Below the pieces are notes generated by a model. That model had not been told where the DNA came from and searched no databases. It saw nothing but the letters and a program-made list of their open reading frames with translations. The translations under genes and the position numbers were made by a program. Shown here piece by piece: positions 16,294-26,000 of a stretch of DNA of 40,273 nucleotides (positions are counted from its first letter, which is position 1; each line of letters begins with the position of its first letter). The DNA lies in the NCBI GenBank assembly GCA_016866335.1, contig VGMT01000019.1:1-40273 (forward strand). Direction: 5' to 3'. The DNA comes from Bacteroidota bacterium. GTDB taxonomy: Bacteria > Bacteroidota > Bacteroidia > CAIKAF01.

Positions 16294-17616
16294 TTAGGGC
16301 AGTTTGAAATCGACAACAACGCCCAATCGGAAACTAATTCCAGCCAATGGATATTGATTTAGGCCTGTTATGGTTTCCAATGGATCCAAAAATTCAAGTA
16401 AATTTTGAACGGGTAGGTGATAGGTCAAAAGAGGTTTAATTCGAAATTTACCTTGAGGGTCGGCGAGCGAAAAACCTGTACTCAAAACCAAGTCAAATTG
16501 ATTTAAAGCCTTGTTAAACAGTAAGGTACCTTCTTTGTCTATTTCAATGGAACCACTTGACCCATTTATTCTTTGGTTAAGGAATGGATGAAATGTAAAA
16601 TCAAAGCCGCCCCCAATGAAAAAATCGTTTTGGTGGTATTCAAACATGGTGTAGCCGCCTAGGTAGGTCATGTTCCAGGTTTCGGTAAGTTGAATAGGGA
16701 TTTGCGTAACCGAATCCATCTGCACATTTGCAGAATAGGTTACCCGGAGTCCCTTGGCGGAGAGGTTCAGCCCTGCCCGAATCAAGAGTCGCTTTCGCCA
16801 TTCTAGGTTTCCGCCGATTTGGATTTGGTAGCCTGGACCAGGAGTACTAAAGCGCAAACCAAGGGTATTAAAGGTGAACTCATCGTATTGAATAATTCCA
16901 AGACCTAAGTAAGCACCGGTTTCAAGATTAAGTTCAATGGGAGAATAGGTAGGTTCGGTTTGAGGCTTTTTAACTTGGATTGTAGGCCCGGGATCTTCTT
17001 TGAGGGTATAATTTCCGTTTTCTTCAGCCCAACTGTTGGCTGGTTTTCCAGCTTTTATCCAACGGTTGTATTCGGCAACCAATTCTTGACGTTGTTCAAA
17101 CCCATAAACACGATCATTTAGGTCTTTGTACAACCGTACATGGTCTTTAATGTGGCGGCCTGCAACCCGTCTAAAGTTACTGGATTGAATTTCGTCGGGA
17201 ATTGCATTTGCCGCAGAATCGAGCAGGTAAAATCTCCATATCAAGGTTGATTTTCCGTTCACTTTTTCTTTTTGTGCCAGTTCTATCAATTGAAGGGGGC
17301 CATTTTCTGCAACCCACCCAAAAAGGTAGGAATCGTTAAGGCGAAGAGACCGAATAATATGGGTGTCGGAACTCCCTTTGGGTTGAAAGTAAAGTGTTTG
17401 AAGGGTACGGGGATAAAATTTTTGTGGATTTTCTGTGGTTGGGGTTGAATAAAATAGAATTTGCTTTAATGCTTGGGTGGTTAAAGGCTCCTCAATAAAT
17501 CCCACCATTGTATCTCCTTTTGTTGTGATTAATGTGGCAGGAACCTGTCCCCATAATCCAGTAGGAAGAACTTGCAAACAAAATAGGATAATTAAAAATT
17601 GTATGCCCCGAAACAT
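16294..17616 (-). CDS. Probable outer-membrane beta-barrel protein, unknown function
   Basis: This protein of 440 residues from ATG 17616 is not one I recognise by family. The chosen start gives a good signal peptide (FRGIQFLIILFCLQVLPTGLWGQ); the longer start at 17670 would overlap mnmD by 17 nt and bury the signal. Residues about 20-210 form an N-terminal region with VPATLITTKGDTMVGFIEE, a pattern seen in Bacteroidota proteins that handle a 'transition metal/ligand' or stress readout, but no role is established. Residues about 230-440 alternate polar and hydrophobic residues (NLEWRKRLLIRAGLNLSAKG) and end in VVVDFKLP, as in an outer-membrane barrel. It is the last gene of the ten-gene minus-strand cluster and is followed by repeat copy C. 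Confidence 0.7.
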   Translation of the reverse strand: MFRGIQFLIILFCLQVLPTGLWGQVPATLITTKGDTMVGFIEEPLTTQALKQILFYSTPTTENPQKFYPRTLQTLYFQPKGSSDTHIIRSLRLNDSYLFGWVAENGPLQLIELAQKEKVNGKSTLIWRFYLLDSAANAIPDEIQSSNFRRVAGRHIKDHVRLYKDLNDRVYGFEQRQELVAEYNRWIKAGKPANSWAEENGNYTLKEDPGPTIQVKKPQTEPTYSPIELNLETGAYLGLGIIQYDEFTFNTLGLRFSTPGPGYQIQIGGNLEWRKRLLIRAGLNLSAKGLRVTYSANVQMDSVTQIPIQLTETWNMTYLGGYTMFEYHQNDFFIGGGFDFTFHPFLNQRINGSSGSIEIDKEGTLLFNKALNQFDLVLSTGFSLADPQGKFRIKPLLTYHLPVQNLLEFLDPLETITGLNQYPLAGISFRLGVVVDFKLP

Positions 17617-17653
17617 AGCGTTAAAGGTAGACAGAATTACGAAAATCTTTGGC

Positions 17654-18307
17654 TTATGCTTTAATGGCACGAGTCATTTCTCTTTTACCGAGCGGGCCGG
17701 GAAGATTCTCAATACTAAAACCAACCTGCTTTAAATTTCGCTTAAATTGGCCTTGGGCGCAATAGGTAACAAGGGAGCCTCCGGGAAGCATTGAATCTGC
17801 TATTTTAGCAAAAATTGAGTTGGTCCATAATTCAGGTTGTTTGGATGGAGCAAACGCATCAAAATAAACAAGGTTGTAGAAGGATTTTGGCAAAATTGCC
17901 TCTTCCAATTTGCCGTATTGGTATTCCAGTGTTAGAGCTTCAGATTGGATTGTTTTTTTGTGGGAATAAAAACCATACCAGTCAAAAGGAAGAGGAGCGT
18001 CCTCCCAAAATTCTTTTAGGGTATCAAGATTTGGAGGGTAGGCCTCGGCAATGTGGTAGCAGGCGTTGTGCTGATGATGAATTAGCCAATCTTCTGTAAG
18101 CCTAGCATTTAAAAGGGTTCCTCCCCCGACTTCCAAAATTTTTATGGGAAAAAGGCTAGGGGATAAGGAAGCCAGCCCCATTTTAATAAACACATGCAGC
18201 GATTCTTGCCTTGCTCCATGGGTAGAATGGTAATGTTCGTTAAACCGTTTTGAAAACAGGGTTTTACTTCCGTCGGCTGTTGAAACGATATACGGTTCAG
18301 GGTTCAT
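17654..18307 (-). CDS. mnmD: tRNA mnm5s2U34 biosynthesis methyltransferase MnmD
   Basis: MnmD methylates aminomethyl-2-thiouridine at the wobble position of certain tRNAs. The 217-residue product is the stand-alone methyltransferase found where the MnmC fusion is absent. Visible family motifs are DGSKTLFSKRFNEHYHSTHGA near the N-terminus, the SAM-binding segment ILEVGGGTLLNARLT, LVYFDAFAPSKQPELW (the catalytic DAF.P motif) and GGSLVTYCAQGQFKRNL. Its 3' end runs 17 nt into the longer possible frame of the next gene, and its start overlaps the PD40 gene end by 11 nt, so it is cotranscribed with envelope genes although unrelated in function. Confidence 0.93.
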   Translation of the reverse strand: MNPEPYIVSTADGSKTLFSKRFNEHYHSTHGARQESLHVFIKMGLASLSPSLFPIKILEVGGGTLLNARLTEDWLIHHQHNACYHIAEAYPPNLDTLKEFWEDAPLPFDWYGFYSHKKTIQSEALTLEYQYGKLEEAILPKSFYNLVYFDAFAPSKQPELWTNSIFAKIADSMLPGGSLVTYCAQGQFKRNLKQVGFSIENLPGPLGKREMTRAIKA

Positions 18308-20216
18308 TTTTAGGAATGGAAAGTTGAAGGCAATTCCTTGGAGTTCCGGTAGAAAATCGAATGGACATTTGCATTTCGGGGTGCAAACGGCTAAGGTGGT
18401 TTTTAAGGTAACTTAGAGGAAGCGAAAGTCCTTCTAGGTTGTAACTAAGTTCAAATGTTTGGCCTGGATGGTATTGATTCCAATGGTCTAAAACTTTGAA
18501 TACTTGGGGCAGCAATGCCGAGGGTAAATCTTCAAGTGTAGGTCGAATAGGCAAACATGACCCTGCTTTATCGGTAGGCGGAAGTCGGTTTAGGCTTTTA
18601 CTAAAACCTTCAGGGTATAGGTGATCAATGCTGAACATTCTGGGAATTCTTCCCGTTGGCAGCAGAGTAATTTTATATCTTCGTTCGGCAGGCAAAGCCA
18701 GTTGAATTAAAGTGTCGACAGGCCCGTATCCAATCTGAAACAAAGGTTGCTGGATAACATCATCTTCAATCCATATCAAACCACCTAGATGGTTTTCTGG
18801 CAATTTTAAATTCCACTGCCGAACGGGTGAGCATGATGGACAAAGGTCTTTTCGTTGAATTGGAACGGCAAAGGGCTTGGCTTGATGAATGGAGGCCTTA
18901 TCGGCCAGAACCAGCATAGGTTCCTTCGTTTGAGCAAACATAGAAACCAATCTTAATTTAGACATGGGATTTTTTTCGTCGGGCCTAATTTGCATAAGTG
19001 CGAAATGTCCATCAGGACTTAGATTCAGGTGAAGGTCATCGGATGGGGTATTTATAGGATAGCCTACATTTTGAGGTGCTTGAAACTGGTTTCCACGAAT
19101 CTCGCTAAAATGAATATCCGCCCCACCGATGCTAGAGTGGCCATACGATGAAAAATAGAGTGTTTTGCTATCCATATGGCACCAAACAAAGGGTTCGTGC
19201 CTTCTTGTATTGATTATTTGACCAAGATTTTGGACATTGCACCAGCCACGATCAGGGTGGAAATCGGCAGAATAAATGTCAAAACCGCCGAAACCACCAG
19301 GTCTGTTGGAACAAAAGAAAAGACGTTGCAGGGTAGGGGAAAATGCTGCAGAAATCTCATCGTCCGATGAATTAACTCCAGGTGGAAAAGGAATGGGATT
19401 TGACCATACTCCATTGAGTTTTTGCGCATACCATAAATCAGCACCTGTTTTAGGATGTTCAGATTTAAGGATCATTAATTGCCCGTCGGCCGATAAGCAA
19501 ATTGGTTTTTGCTGAAATTGTGCTTCGGATTTTCCAAGAACAGGGACTTCAGACTGATAAGGGATTTGTTTAAGTCGATAGACTTTGTCTTTTGAGTCGT
19601 ATGCTACCCCAAAAAACAATTTTTCAGAGGCAAAACTAAGGGGCGAAAACAAAGAATCTGAATCGACTTCAAATAGAGTTTGAGAAAACAACTGGTCCCT
19701 TCTATCTACAAGTCGAGTTCCAGTTTCTGCTTGAATTAACCTATTTTTTGCCCAAGAAATTCGTTCAGAAGGTTCAAGTTTTAGCTCTCGGAAATATAGG
19801 CGGTACGATAAGGTCGCCGATTCAAAATCTCCTCGCAAATGTTTAGCCATAGCTCGAATAAGAACATCTGAACCTTGAAGGGAATAACCCTTTGCTTCGG
19901 CTTGAATGAGCAAGCTGTCGGCTGCAAGATAATGCCTTTGCAAGAAGGCGTTTTTTGCTTGAGCGGTCCATAATGTGGGATCTTCAGGGAATAGTTTAAG
20001 CAGCAAGGGCAGCACATTAGATTCCTGATTTTTGCTTAAACGAAAATGATTTTTTTGCCAATTTTTCAAAGAGGCGGCCTTAAAACGTAAACGCTTATTG
20101 TTGGCCCAGATCAGCGAATCCTGCACGTTTTTCGGCCTCTTCCAAATTGGCCAACTTTGCCCTTCCAATTGGATTTGAACCAAAAAAAGGAATGTAAGGA
20201 TTAAAATTCTACGCAT
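18297..20216 (-). CDS. Secreted PD40-propeller protein without OmpA domain
   Basis: This 639-residue protein (ATG 20216) has a signal peptide (RRILILTFLFLVQIQLEGQ). A longer in-frame start at 20276 lies inside the neighbouring gene. Residues about 40-170 are helical and TPR-like. Residues about 180-430 contain PD40 blades such as FSPTLQRLFFCSNRPGGFGG, CHMDSKTLYFSSYGHSSIGG and LSPDGHFALM. A Cys pair motif, DLCPSCSP, comes after the propeller. The blade sequences resemble those of the PorE-like protein at 13082-15340, but the OmpA peptidoglycan-binding domain is missing and the C-terminal 150 residues are not recognisable. It overlaps the TPR gene upstream by 16 nt and mnmD downstream by 11 nt. 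Confidence 0.8.
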   Translation of the reverse strand: MRRILILTFLFLVQIQLEGQSWPIWKRPKNVQDSLIWANNKRLRFKAASLKNWQKNHFRLSKNQESNVLPLLLKLFPEDPTLWTAQAKNAFLQRHYLAADSLLIQAEAKGYSLQGSDVLIRAMAKHLRGDFESATLSYRLYFRELKLEPSERISWAKNRLIQAETGTRLVDRRDQLFSQTLFEVDSDSLFSPLSFASEKLFFGVAYDSKDKVYRLKQIPYQSEVPVLGKSEAQFQQKPICLSADGQLMILKSEHPKTGADLWYAQKLNGVWSNPIPFPPGVNSSDDEISAAFSPTLQRLFFCSNRPGGFGGFDIYSADFHPDRGWCNVQNLGQIINTRRHEPFVWCHMDSKTLYFSSYGHSSIGGADIHFSEIRGNQFQAPQNVGYPINTPSDDLHLNLSPDGHFALMQIRPDEKNPMSKLRLVSMFAQTKEPMLVLADKASIHQAKPFAVPIQRKDLCPSCSPVRQWNLKLPENHLGGLIWIEDDVIQQPLFQIGYGPVDTLIQLALPAERRYKITLLPTGRIPRMFSIDHLYPEGFSKSLNRLPPTDKAGSCLPIRPTLEDLPSALLPQVFKVLDHWNQYHPGQTFELSYNLEGLSLPLSYLKNHLSRLHPEMQMSIRFSTGTPRNCLQLSIPKNEP

Positions 20217-21226
20217 TCGTTGGCTAAAAAGAGTTGAGCATTTGGGGTACCTACATCGGCAGCCTTTTGCCAGCAATGGCAGGCATCCTTTTTCATCAAT
20301 TTATGCTCGTATGCAATTCCCAAGTTCATCCATGCCACACCTAGGGTGGGTTGGTTTTTTATTAAAGTATTTAAGACGTCAATTGCTTCATCAACTTTAC
20401 CTCGTTTAAGGTTAAGGGCCGCATTGTTCAAGGTAACTGGAATTCTCAAATCGGGGTAATCCTTTAAGCTCTCCAATATTTTTTCAGCATCATCAAATCG
20501 ATTCGTTTCAAGTAGGGTTACGGAGTAGTTGAGCCTATGGACAGGGTCGTCCATATCGTAATTGAAGGCTCGTCTTAGCATTGTCATTGCAGAGTCCCAC
20601 TGATTTAATTCTATCAAAACCAATGCAAGTTCAGCCGAGAAGTCTGCTTGATTTAGGGCAGAGCTGGGGGCTTTATCCCAAATTTTTGAAGCCGAATCAA
20701 GGTATCTTACTCGGCGGTATGCCCTAGATAGTTCCAGGTTCGGCGACCATTCCATTTGAGTGAGTTCCTTTGCCTTTTTTAGGTAGTAAATGGCAGAACG
20801 GTAATCGTTTAGCCCTAATGATAAACTGCCAAGGTTCATCCATGCGTCAAATCGAGTTGGGTCTTCATCAATGGCCTTTTTAAAATGATTCAAAGCCAAG
20901 GAAGGGTTTAAACCTGTTTTTAAAGCAAGGAGTCCAAGGGTTCTTTGGAGGTTTGGGAAAGCAGAATCGACCTGAGCTAAAGCGCTAAAGGTTTGGTAGG
21001 CTTTTGAATCAAAGTGTTGTCGAGCATAGACAACACCCAAATTGTAAAGAACTTTGTTGGATTTGGGAAATTCAATAGAAAGTTGTTCAAGGGCCTTTTG
21101 AGCCAGGGGATACTCCTTTTCGCCGATCCATGTTAGGGTTGAATCCCATAATGACTGCCTATGCTGGAACTCCTGACAAAAAAGCAGCCCAGGAAGGCAA
21201 AAGATACAAATCAAGAAAAACCTCAT
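20201..21226 (-). CDS. Secreted TPR-repeat protein
   Basis: This 341-residue protein from ATG 21226 has the signal peptide RFFLICIFCLPGLLFCQ. The longer start at 21370 would overlap the upstream lipoprotein gene extensively and hide the signal. Most of the chain consists of tetratricopeptide repeats with canonical spacing, for example YNLGVVYARQHFDSKAYQTF, AWMNLGSLSLGLNDYRSAIYY and AWMNLGIAYEHKLMKKDACH, so it is probably a periplasmic scaffold for protein-protein contacts. Tight packing with the PD40 gene (16-nt overlap) suggests the two products work together, which is inference. Confidence 0.88.
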   Translation of the reverse strand: MRFFLICIFCLPGLLFCQEFQHRQSLWDSTLTWIGEKEYPLAQKALEQLSIEFPKSNKVLYNLGVVYARQHFDSKAYQTFSALAQVDSAFPNLQRTLGLLALKTGLNPSLALNHFKKAIDEDPTRFDAWMNLGSLSLGLNDYRSAIYYLKKAKELTQMEWSPNLELSRAYRRVRYLDSASKIWDKAPSSALNQADFSAELALVLIELNQWDSAMTMLRRAFNYDMDDPVHRLNYSVTLLETNRFDDAEKILESLKDYPDLRIPVTLNNAALNLKRGKVDEAIDVLNTLIKNQPTLGVAWMNLGIAYEHKLMKKDACHCWQKAADVGTPNAQLFLANECVEF

Positions 21227-21240
21227 TGCTGCAAAGGTAA

Positions 21241-21870
21241 TTAATGAACTCGGGTTTCTTTCCAAGGAATTGAAGGAGCAATGAGTTTGCCAAGCGATGA
21301 ATCTGTAAGGATTTGAAAATCTGTGGTTGGATTTTGGCTTGACCATTGTTTCCCTGCATGACTGTAGCAATAAAAAATCAGTTCACTGCAGTACAGTTTT
21401 GAGGAATCATTTGGGTTAAATTGATGGTCAAACCGGATGCCTCTTTTCAAACACAACAGCGCTTTTTTGGCAGCGGCCTTTCGATTTTTTTTTGAGAGAT
21501 TTGGGCGTAAAATAAAGACTGTATTTGGTTTGGCTTCCCTAAGGAACTTTTCAATGGAGCTAACCTGTACCCCATCCTCAGCATCCAACATTCCAGAAAT
21601 ACTATGAATTACGACCCATTTTTTATTTAAATTGACAACTAGTCCAGCATGGGAAACATGAATGGCCGAGGATTGTTTGTAATTTATCCAATCTGAAACT
21701 GCGCCAATTCCATGTCGGAAAATGACATCACCCTCTTGAAATATAGGCAGCCAATAACCTAAAAAGGGGGGATTGGGTTGTGGCTGTTTTTGGTTGGAAT
21801 CATTACAGCCCAAAAACAAAGCAATGAGTGCAACAAGAAAGGAGTGTGCTTTGCAAGTTCCTTCTGTCAT
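21241..21870 (-). CDS. YiiX/YebB-like NlpC/P60-fold lipoprotein
   Basis: This 209-residue protein has an N-terminal lipobox (IALFLGC, Cys near residue 22), so it is probably anchored in a membrane. Residues about 45-190 resemble the permuted NlpC/P60 cysteine hydrolases of the YiiX/YebB group: EGDVIFRHG at the start, HVSHAGLVV supplying a likely catalytic His, and LYCSELIFYCYSHAG supplying the nucleophile Cys. Members of the fold cleave amide or thioester bonds in peptidoglycan or lipid-linked substrates; the substrate here is unknown. It lies 13 nt after the DUF4878-like gene and 14 nt before the TPR gene. Confidence 0.82.
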   Translation of the reverse strand: MTEGTCKAHSFLVALIALFLGCNDSNQKQPQPNPPFLGYWLPIFQEGDVIFRHGIGAVSDWINYKQSSAIHVSHAGLVVNLNKKWVVIHSISGMLDAEDGVQVSSIEKFLREAKPNTVFILRPNLSKKNRKAAAKKALLCLKRGIRFDHQFNPNDSSKLYCSELIFYCYSHAGKQWSSQNPTTDFQILTDSSLGKLIAPSIPWKETRVH

Positions 21871-21883
21871 TTACCTTTGGGAA

Positions 21884-22399
21884 TCATTTTCCTGGATTCT
21901 CCTCAGGAATAAATTCCTCATCGGGTTCAATGGCGGGGGTTTCCTCTTCGGGATTAAATTCAGCCTCATCCAAATCGGCTTCATCAAACATTTTGTCGCT
22001 CATGGGATCCAAAGGCATATTGCCGCCAAATTTGGTTTGATGTACCTTCCATTCACCTGATTTATTTGAAATTTCAAGGGTTTCGGGTTGACCTTTTTGG
22101 TTGCAGCAATATTCGACCAAAACTACTTTATACGAACCTTTTTTGGTAATGGATGAGATGGAGTCTAAGCCAGGCATTTCATCTTTGATGCTTTCAAGCA
22201 TATCAATGTAGGTGGCAGATTCTTCGGTAGCCATAGATTTGGCTTTAGCCCAATCTTTACTTTGAAGTGCTTTAAGGTAATTTTCAGCTACTTCAACGGC
22301 ACTGGATTCATTGGAGAAAATATCACCTATTGCTGAGCAACCCATTCCGGTGGTCAAAAAGAGAGCAAGAAACAAGGGGGCGAATACACGCATTTTCAT
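21884..22399 (-). CDS. DUF4878-like lipoprotein
   Basis: This 171-residue protein has a lipoprotein signal (LFLTTGMGC). Residues about 35-130 show the NTF2-like pattern of the DUF4878 group: AVEVAENYLKALQSKDWAKAKSMATEE (shown in part), a beta-rich middle, and SGEWKVHQTKF. The last 40 residues are very rich in Glu, Asp and Pro and are probably disordered. DUF4878 proteins are small exported proteins of unknown role. A promoter-like pair of boxes precedes this gene, so it may be transcribed both with plsY and on its own. Confidence 0.78.
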   Translation of the reverse strand: MKMRVFAPLFLALFLTTGMGCSAIGDIFSNESSAVEVAENYLKALQSKDWAKAKSMATEESATYIDMLESIKDEMPGLDSISSITKKGSYKVVLVEYCCNQKGQPETLEISNKSGEWKVHQTKFGGNMPLDPMSDKMFDEADLDEAEFNPEEETPAIEPDEEFIPEENPGK

Positions 22400-22417
22400 T
22401 ATGGTTGAATTTGGCTA

Positions 22418-22447
22418 CAAAGGTGCAGAAACTATTTCATTTTCAAA
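22418..22447 (-). promoter_or_regulatory. Putative internal promoter before the DUF4878-like gene
   Basis: On the minus strand, TTTG (22447-22444), an 18-nt spacer and CACCTTTG (22425-22418) resemble the TTTG / TAnnTTTG pattern with one mismatch. It lies mostly in the 32-nt gap after plsY and would give a leader of about 12-15 nt. Confidence 0.4.
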
Positions 22448-23058
22448 AGCAGGGTTTTGTTTTCATTTCCATGAATTAAGCGCTGGATATTAGAACGATG
22501 TGTAAAAACGAACAGGGCAGGAAATCCCCACACTACCCAGGATGAAATTTGGAAGTCTCTATTCAAGGAAAAAAGAAAGGCAAAAAGGAAAGCCGAAAGC
22601 ATAGATGATAAAGAAACATACTTTGACAATTGAAGGGAAATTACAAAAGCAAAGATCCCAATGCCTGCCAAAGCAGGTTGAATTACGAGCATACTACCTA
22701 ATAGAGTTGCGACTCCTTTACCCCCTTTAAAGCCGGCAAAAATCGGATAAATATGCCCCAATCCTGTGGCATAAGCAACCAAGAACGCGGCCAACTCTGG
22801 CTGGCTGGTTTGTTCAAATTGAAAACCAGGTAAATTTAGGAGGATAAAAGGAGGGAGAGCACCTTTTAAGACATCTAAAATCAAGGTAACCAGACCGACT
22901 TTTTTTCCAAAATTCCGAGCCATATTGGTTGCCCCCGCGTTTCCACTTCCAAGGTTTCGAACATCTTTCCCAAACAAAACTTTGCTGATAAGTACAGCGA
23001 AGGGAATGCTTCCTACCAGATAACTTGCGGCCAACAAAAGGAAAAAAAACTTATTCAT
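22432..23058 (-). CDS. plsY: Glycerol-3-phosphate acyltransferase PlsY
   Basis: PlsY transfers an acyl group from acyl phosphate to glycerol-3-phosphate, the first step of phospholipid synthesis, at the inner membrane. The 208-residue protein (ATG 23058) has several membrane segments and all three family motifs: SYLVGSIPFAVLISK, NLGSGNAGATNMARNFGKK and GHIYPIFAGFKGGKGVAT. An upstream in-frame start at 23127 lies inside the preceding gene and would put 23 non-family residues ahead of motif 1. The ATG overlaps the end of the 1494-residue gene by 8 nt (ATGAATAA), implying coupled translation. Confidence 0.96.
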   Translation of the reverse strand: MNKFFFLLLAASYLVGSIPFAVLISKVLFGKDVRNLGSGNAGATNMARNFGKKVGLVTLILDVLKGALPPFILLNLPGFQFEQTSQPELAAFLVAYATGLGHIYPIFAGFKGGKGVATLLGSMLVIQPALAGIGIFAFVISLQLSKYVSLSSMLSAFLFAFLFSLNRDFQISSWVVWGFPALFVFTHRSNIQRLIHGNENKTLLLKMK

Positions 23059-26000
23059 TCGCTGGGGGCTGGCTAGCCGGATCAGGTTGGGTTTCTTGTT
23101 CGGGAGATAGGTCAGAAGGTAGGCCATCTACGGCCACGAAGAGGCTTTTAAAACGATCTGACCGACGTTTTGATGAAGGTATTACGGTTAGGGTACCGCC
23201 TTTCTTTTCAGTAAATTGTCGGTCTTTGGCATCTAAAGCCATAAGGGTTTGCTGGAATTCTTTTATACTGGAATAGACCTGCATTGTACCTGCTTTGTAT
23301 TGAAAATAGAACTCCTTGTTTTCTTCTGGAATTAAGAGAAGCGAGAACAAATCACCTGAGGGTTTTCGGTTTAACTCCATCATAATATTCAATGGCTTAA
23401 GGATTTGTTCCCCGTCGTAAACCACCAATCCAGATTCACCACTGTATTGCAATGCCTTGTCTCGTTTCCACCAGCTTAGTTTTACTTTATTAAAAACAAG
23501 GGTTCGATCAAATTCTTTCGGGAGTCGCTTGAATTTTCCATCCTCCTTGATTCCGGCGAAGGCCTTTTCTGAGGTTGTACTGTCGAGCATATCGGTCAGG
23601 TATTTGACCGTTTCTTCGTCTTTTAGGTCTAGGGAAGAACCGCCCAAATTTTCAAAACTGTTTCCCATAATTTTCTTCAATTCATTCGGGAATGGGAAAT
23701 TAATGCTAAGTGTTAAATTCAATTCCGTGCTATCGCTATCCGGGAAGTATAGGATATGTCCTGCAGCTTTGAGTTCTACCTGTCCCATTTTTGACCCCAA
23801 ATCCATTCTGCCTTCCCCATACGATGTACAATTCATTGTATTAAATGAAAGGTAGGGCCCTGAAAGGTTTCGGTCGGCCAACTTTTCTTTGCTTCCTACT
23901 CTGAATTCTTTGTTTCTTCGGTCATATTTCAGGTACCCAGGCACCTTTAACACCTCATAATCCGTAAATCTCTTTTTCTTAGTAAAAATAGCTGGGTACA
24001 AACCTGTAGAATCACTTGCAAAAAGAAATCCGTTGAAAAGAGGCAGGTCGTCGTCGTTTTTCGGGTTGTCGCCTATTGGAATCATGATGTCCTTAGGGTC
24101 AATTTTTGATTCAAAATTCAGCCATTCATTGATTAAGTTGCTACAGGGGTGAATGATCTTGGTAAAACCTGTGAATGTGAGCAATGGGTCGTTGCCTTGC
24201 AATTCCACACCGCCTTTGAACGCGAAATGCGGACTCATGGTAAAATTTGAAATTTGTTCTACTTTTCCGCTGGCGTACGTTATATCGTTTTGACTTAGAA
24301 CGCTTGCAAAATGAATGAGTTGCCCAGTCCCCATTTCATCCACATAGGTGTAGTCAGCAGTTCCATTGTAGTCGTGACTTGTAAAAATGCGTACGTCTGC
24401 TTTGGTCAACACATGGGTTTGCATCTCTTTACCCACCCAAACCGTTGCATTGGTAAGTGGATCGAGTTCGGCTCCTTTTTGAATGGTTACCTTTTTATCA
24501 CCAGGTTTAATTCTTGCATCAGCAACATCAATGTATTCAACACCCTCGCAAAAAATGGTTTTGGTTTTCATTACAAACTTTGCAATTGGTGCCGCAAAGG
24601 CTAAAGAATCCATCCCAGGCGTGGTTGAAACGAATAAGGCGCCTTTGAGTCCTAATTCATCTACTTTTGATGAATTCATGTCTACTTCATTTCGATCCAT
24701 AAACCACTCTAGTTCCTCCATATAGGCCTTGAAATTGTTCATTGGGAATTCGACATGGCTTTCGGCGCTATTGGACTTTAATATGCCTTTTCGTCCTTCA
24801 AAAGTTACATCTGCTTTTACATTGTCGGTCTTTAGACCAACATTGGCGGTATCGTTGTTAATGGTTTCATCTTTTAATGCAAAGGAAGTGGTATCGGTTT
24901 TGAAGTCGTTGGCTTTGTAATTAAAGATTGAGGATTCCATTTCGGCTGTTCCAAAATCCATTTTGCCATCTCCAGTCAACCCTTTTGGAGTCAGGGTGAG
25001 TTGACCCGACATAGCACTTTCACCCTCGTACATTTCCAAAGGTTTGTCTGAATTTGATACTTCCAATAAGTCGTTGTTAGGTTCCCAGTGGACATAAACA
25101 TCAAGGGCTTTAACATCAGGTGTTTCAATGGGGCCTTTGCTTTTATCAATCCCGAATTTGTAAGCCATGGTATTCGTAGAATCTGGATAGAATACAAAGT
25201 CGTGGCTCCAAATGTTTGAGGTTAAGTACTTTAACTTCCCAGCCCCACGGATACCTTTATGAGAAAGTTGCAATGTATCATAAAATTGACCTTTGCCTCC
25301 ATAGGCCGGCAGGCCTTCGGGTTTTAAAAAGCGCTGAAAACCAAGAGAATAATCTGTTTGTATGCTTAGTTTTTCGTCCAATACAGGGAAGATGCCACTA
25401 TGAAAATCACCTTTTAACTGAATTTGTTCTGTTCTAAAATTATCTAAGCTATCCAGGGTGAACGGTGCAATCTTAAAAAAAACTTCATTTCGGTTGTAAA
25501 CACCTTTCTCAATTTCGGGGCGGTCGTAGTAGGTATAGGAATCTTTATGACTGATTAACCGTGGGTATTCTGGCAATCCTTTTGCGCCTGATTTGTTGCC
25601 TGGGTCATCAATCAAAAGTTCTCCTTTTAATCGTTCAATTACTGTTTTAACGAACCTAATATCGTTGGTTCCCGCAGCTGCAGCTTCAAAACTTTGAACG
25701 GCAATTTTTACCGAGTCAACGTTGTTTAAATCGATTTTAAAACGATCATAGTTAAACTCAAAGGTTTTACCATAAATACCAAATTTGCCCGCTTCAATGG
25801 TTCCACTAAAACTCAAATCCCGGTTTTTTTTAACCTGAACCAACTGTTCGGCTGGGTAAATAAAAACACTCTGGCTGTCGGATACAGAGAATCGACTCAC
25901 ACCAAATAAATCCAACCTAAAATCCAATAGCGATAACCTTGCATTGTCTTTATTTATTATCGATTCAAAGGCTAAAACGTCATAATCTCTTTGTCCAGTT

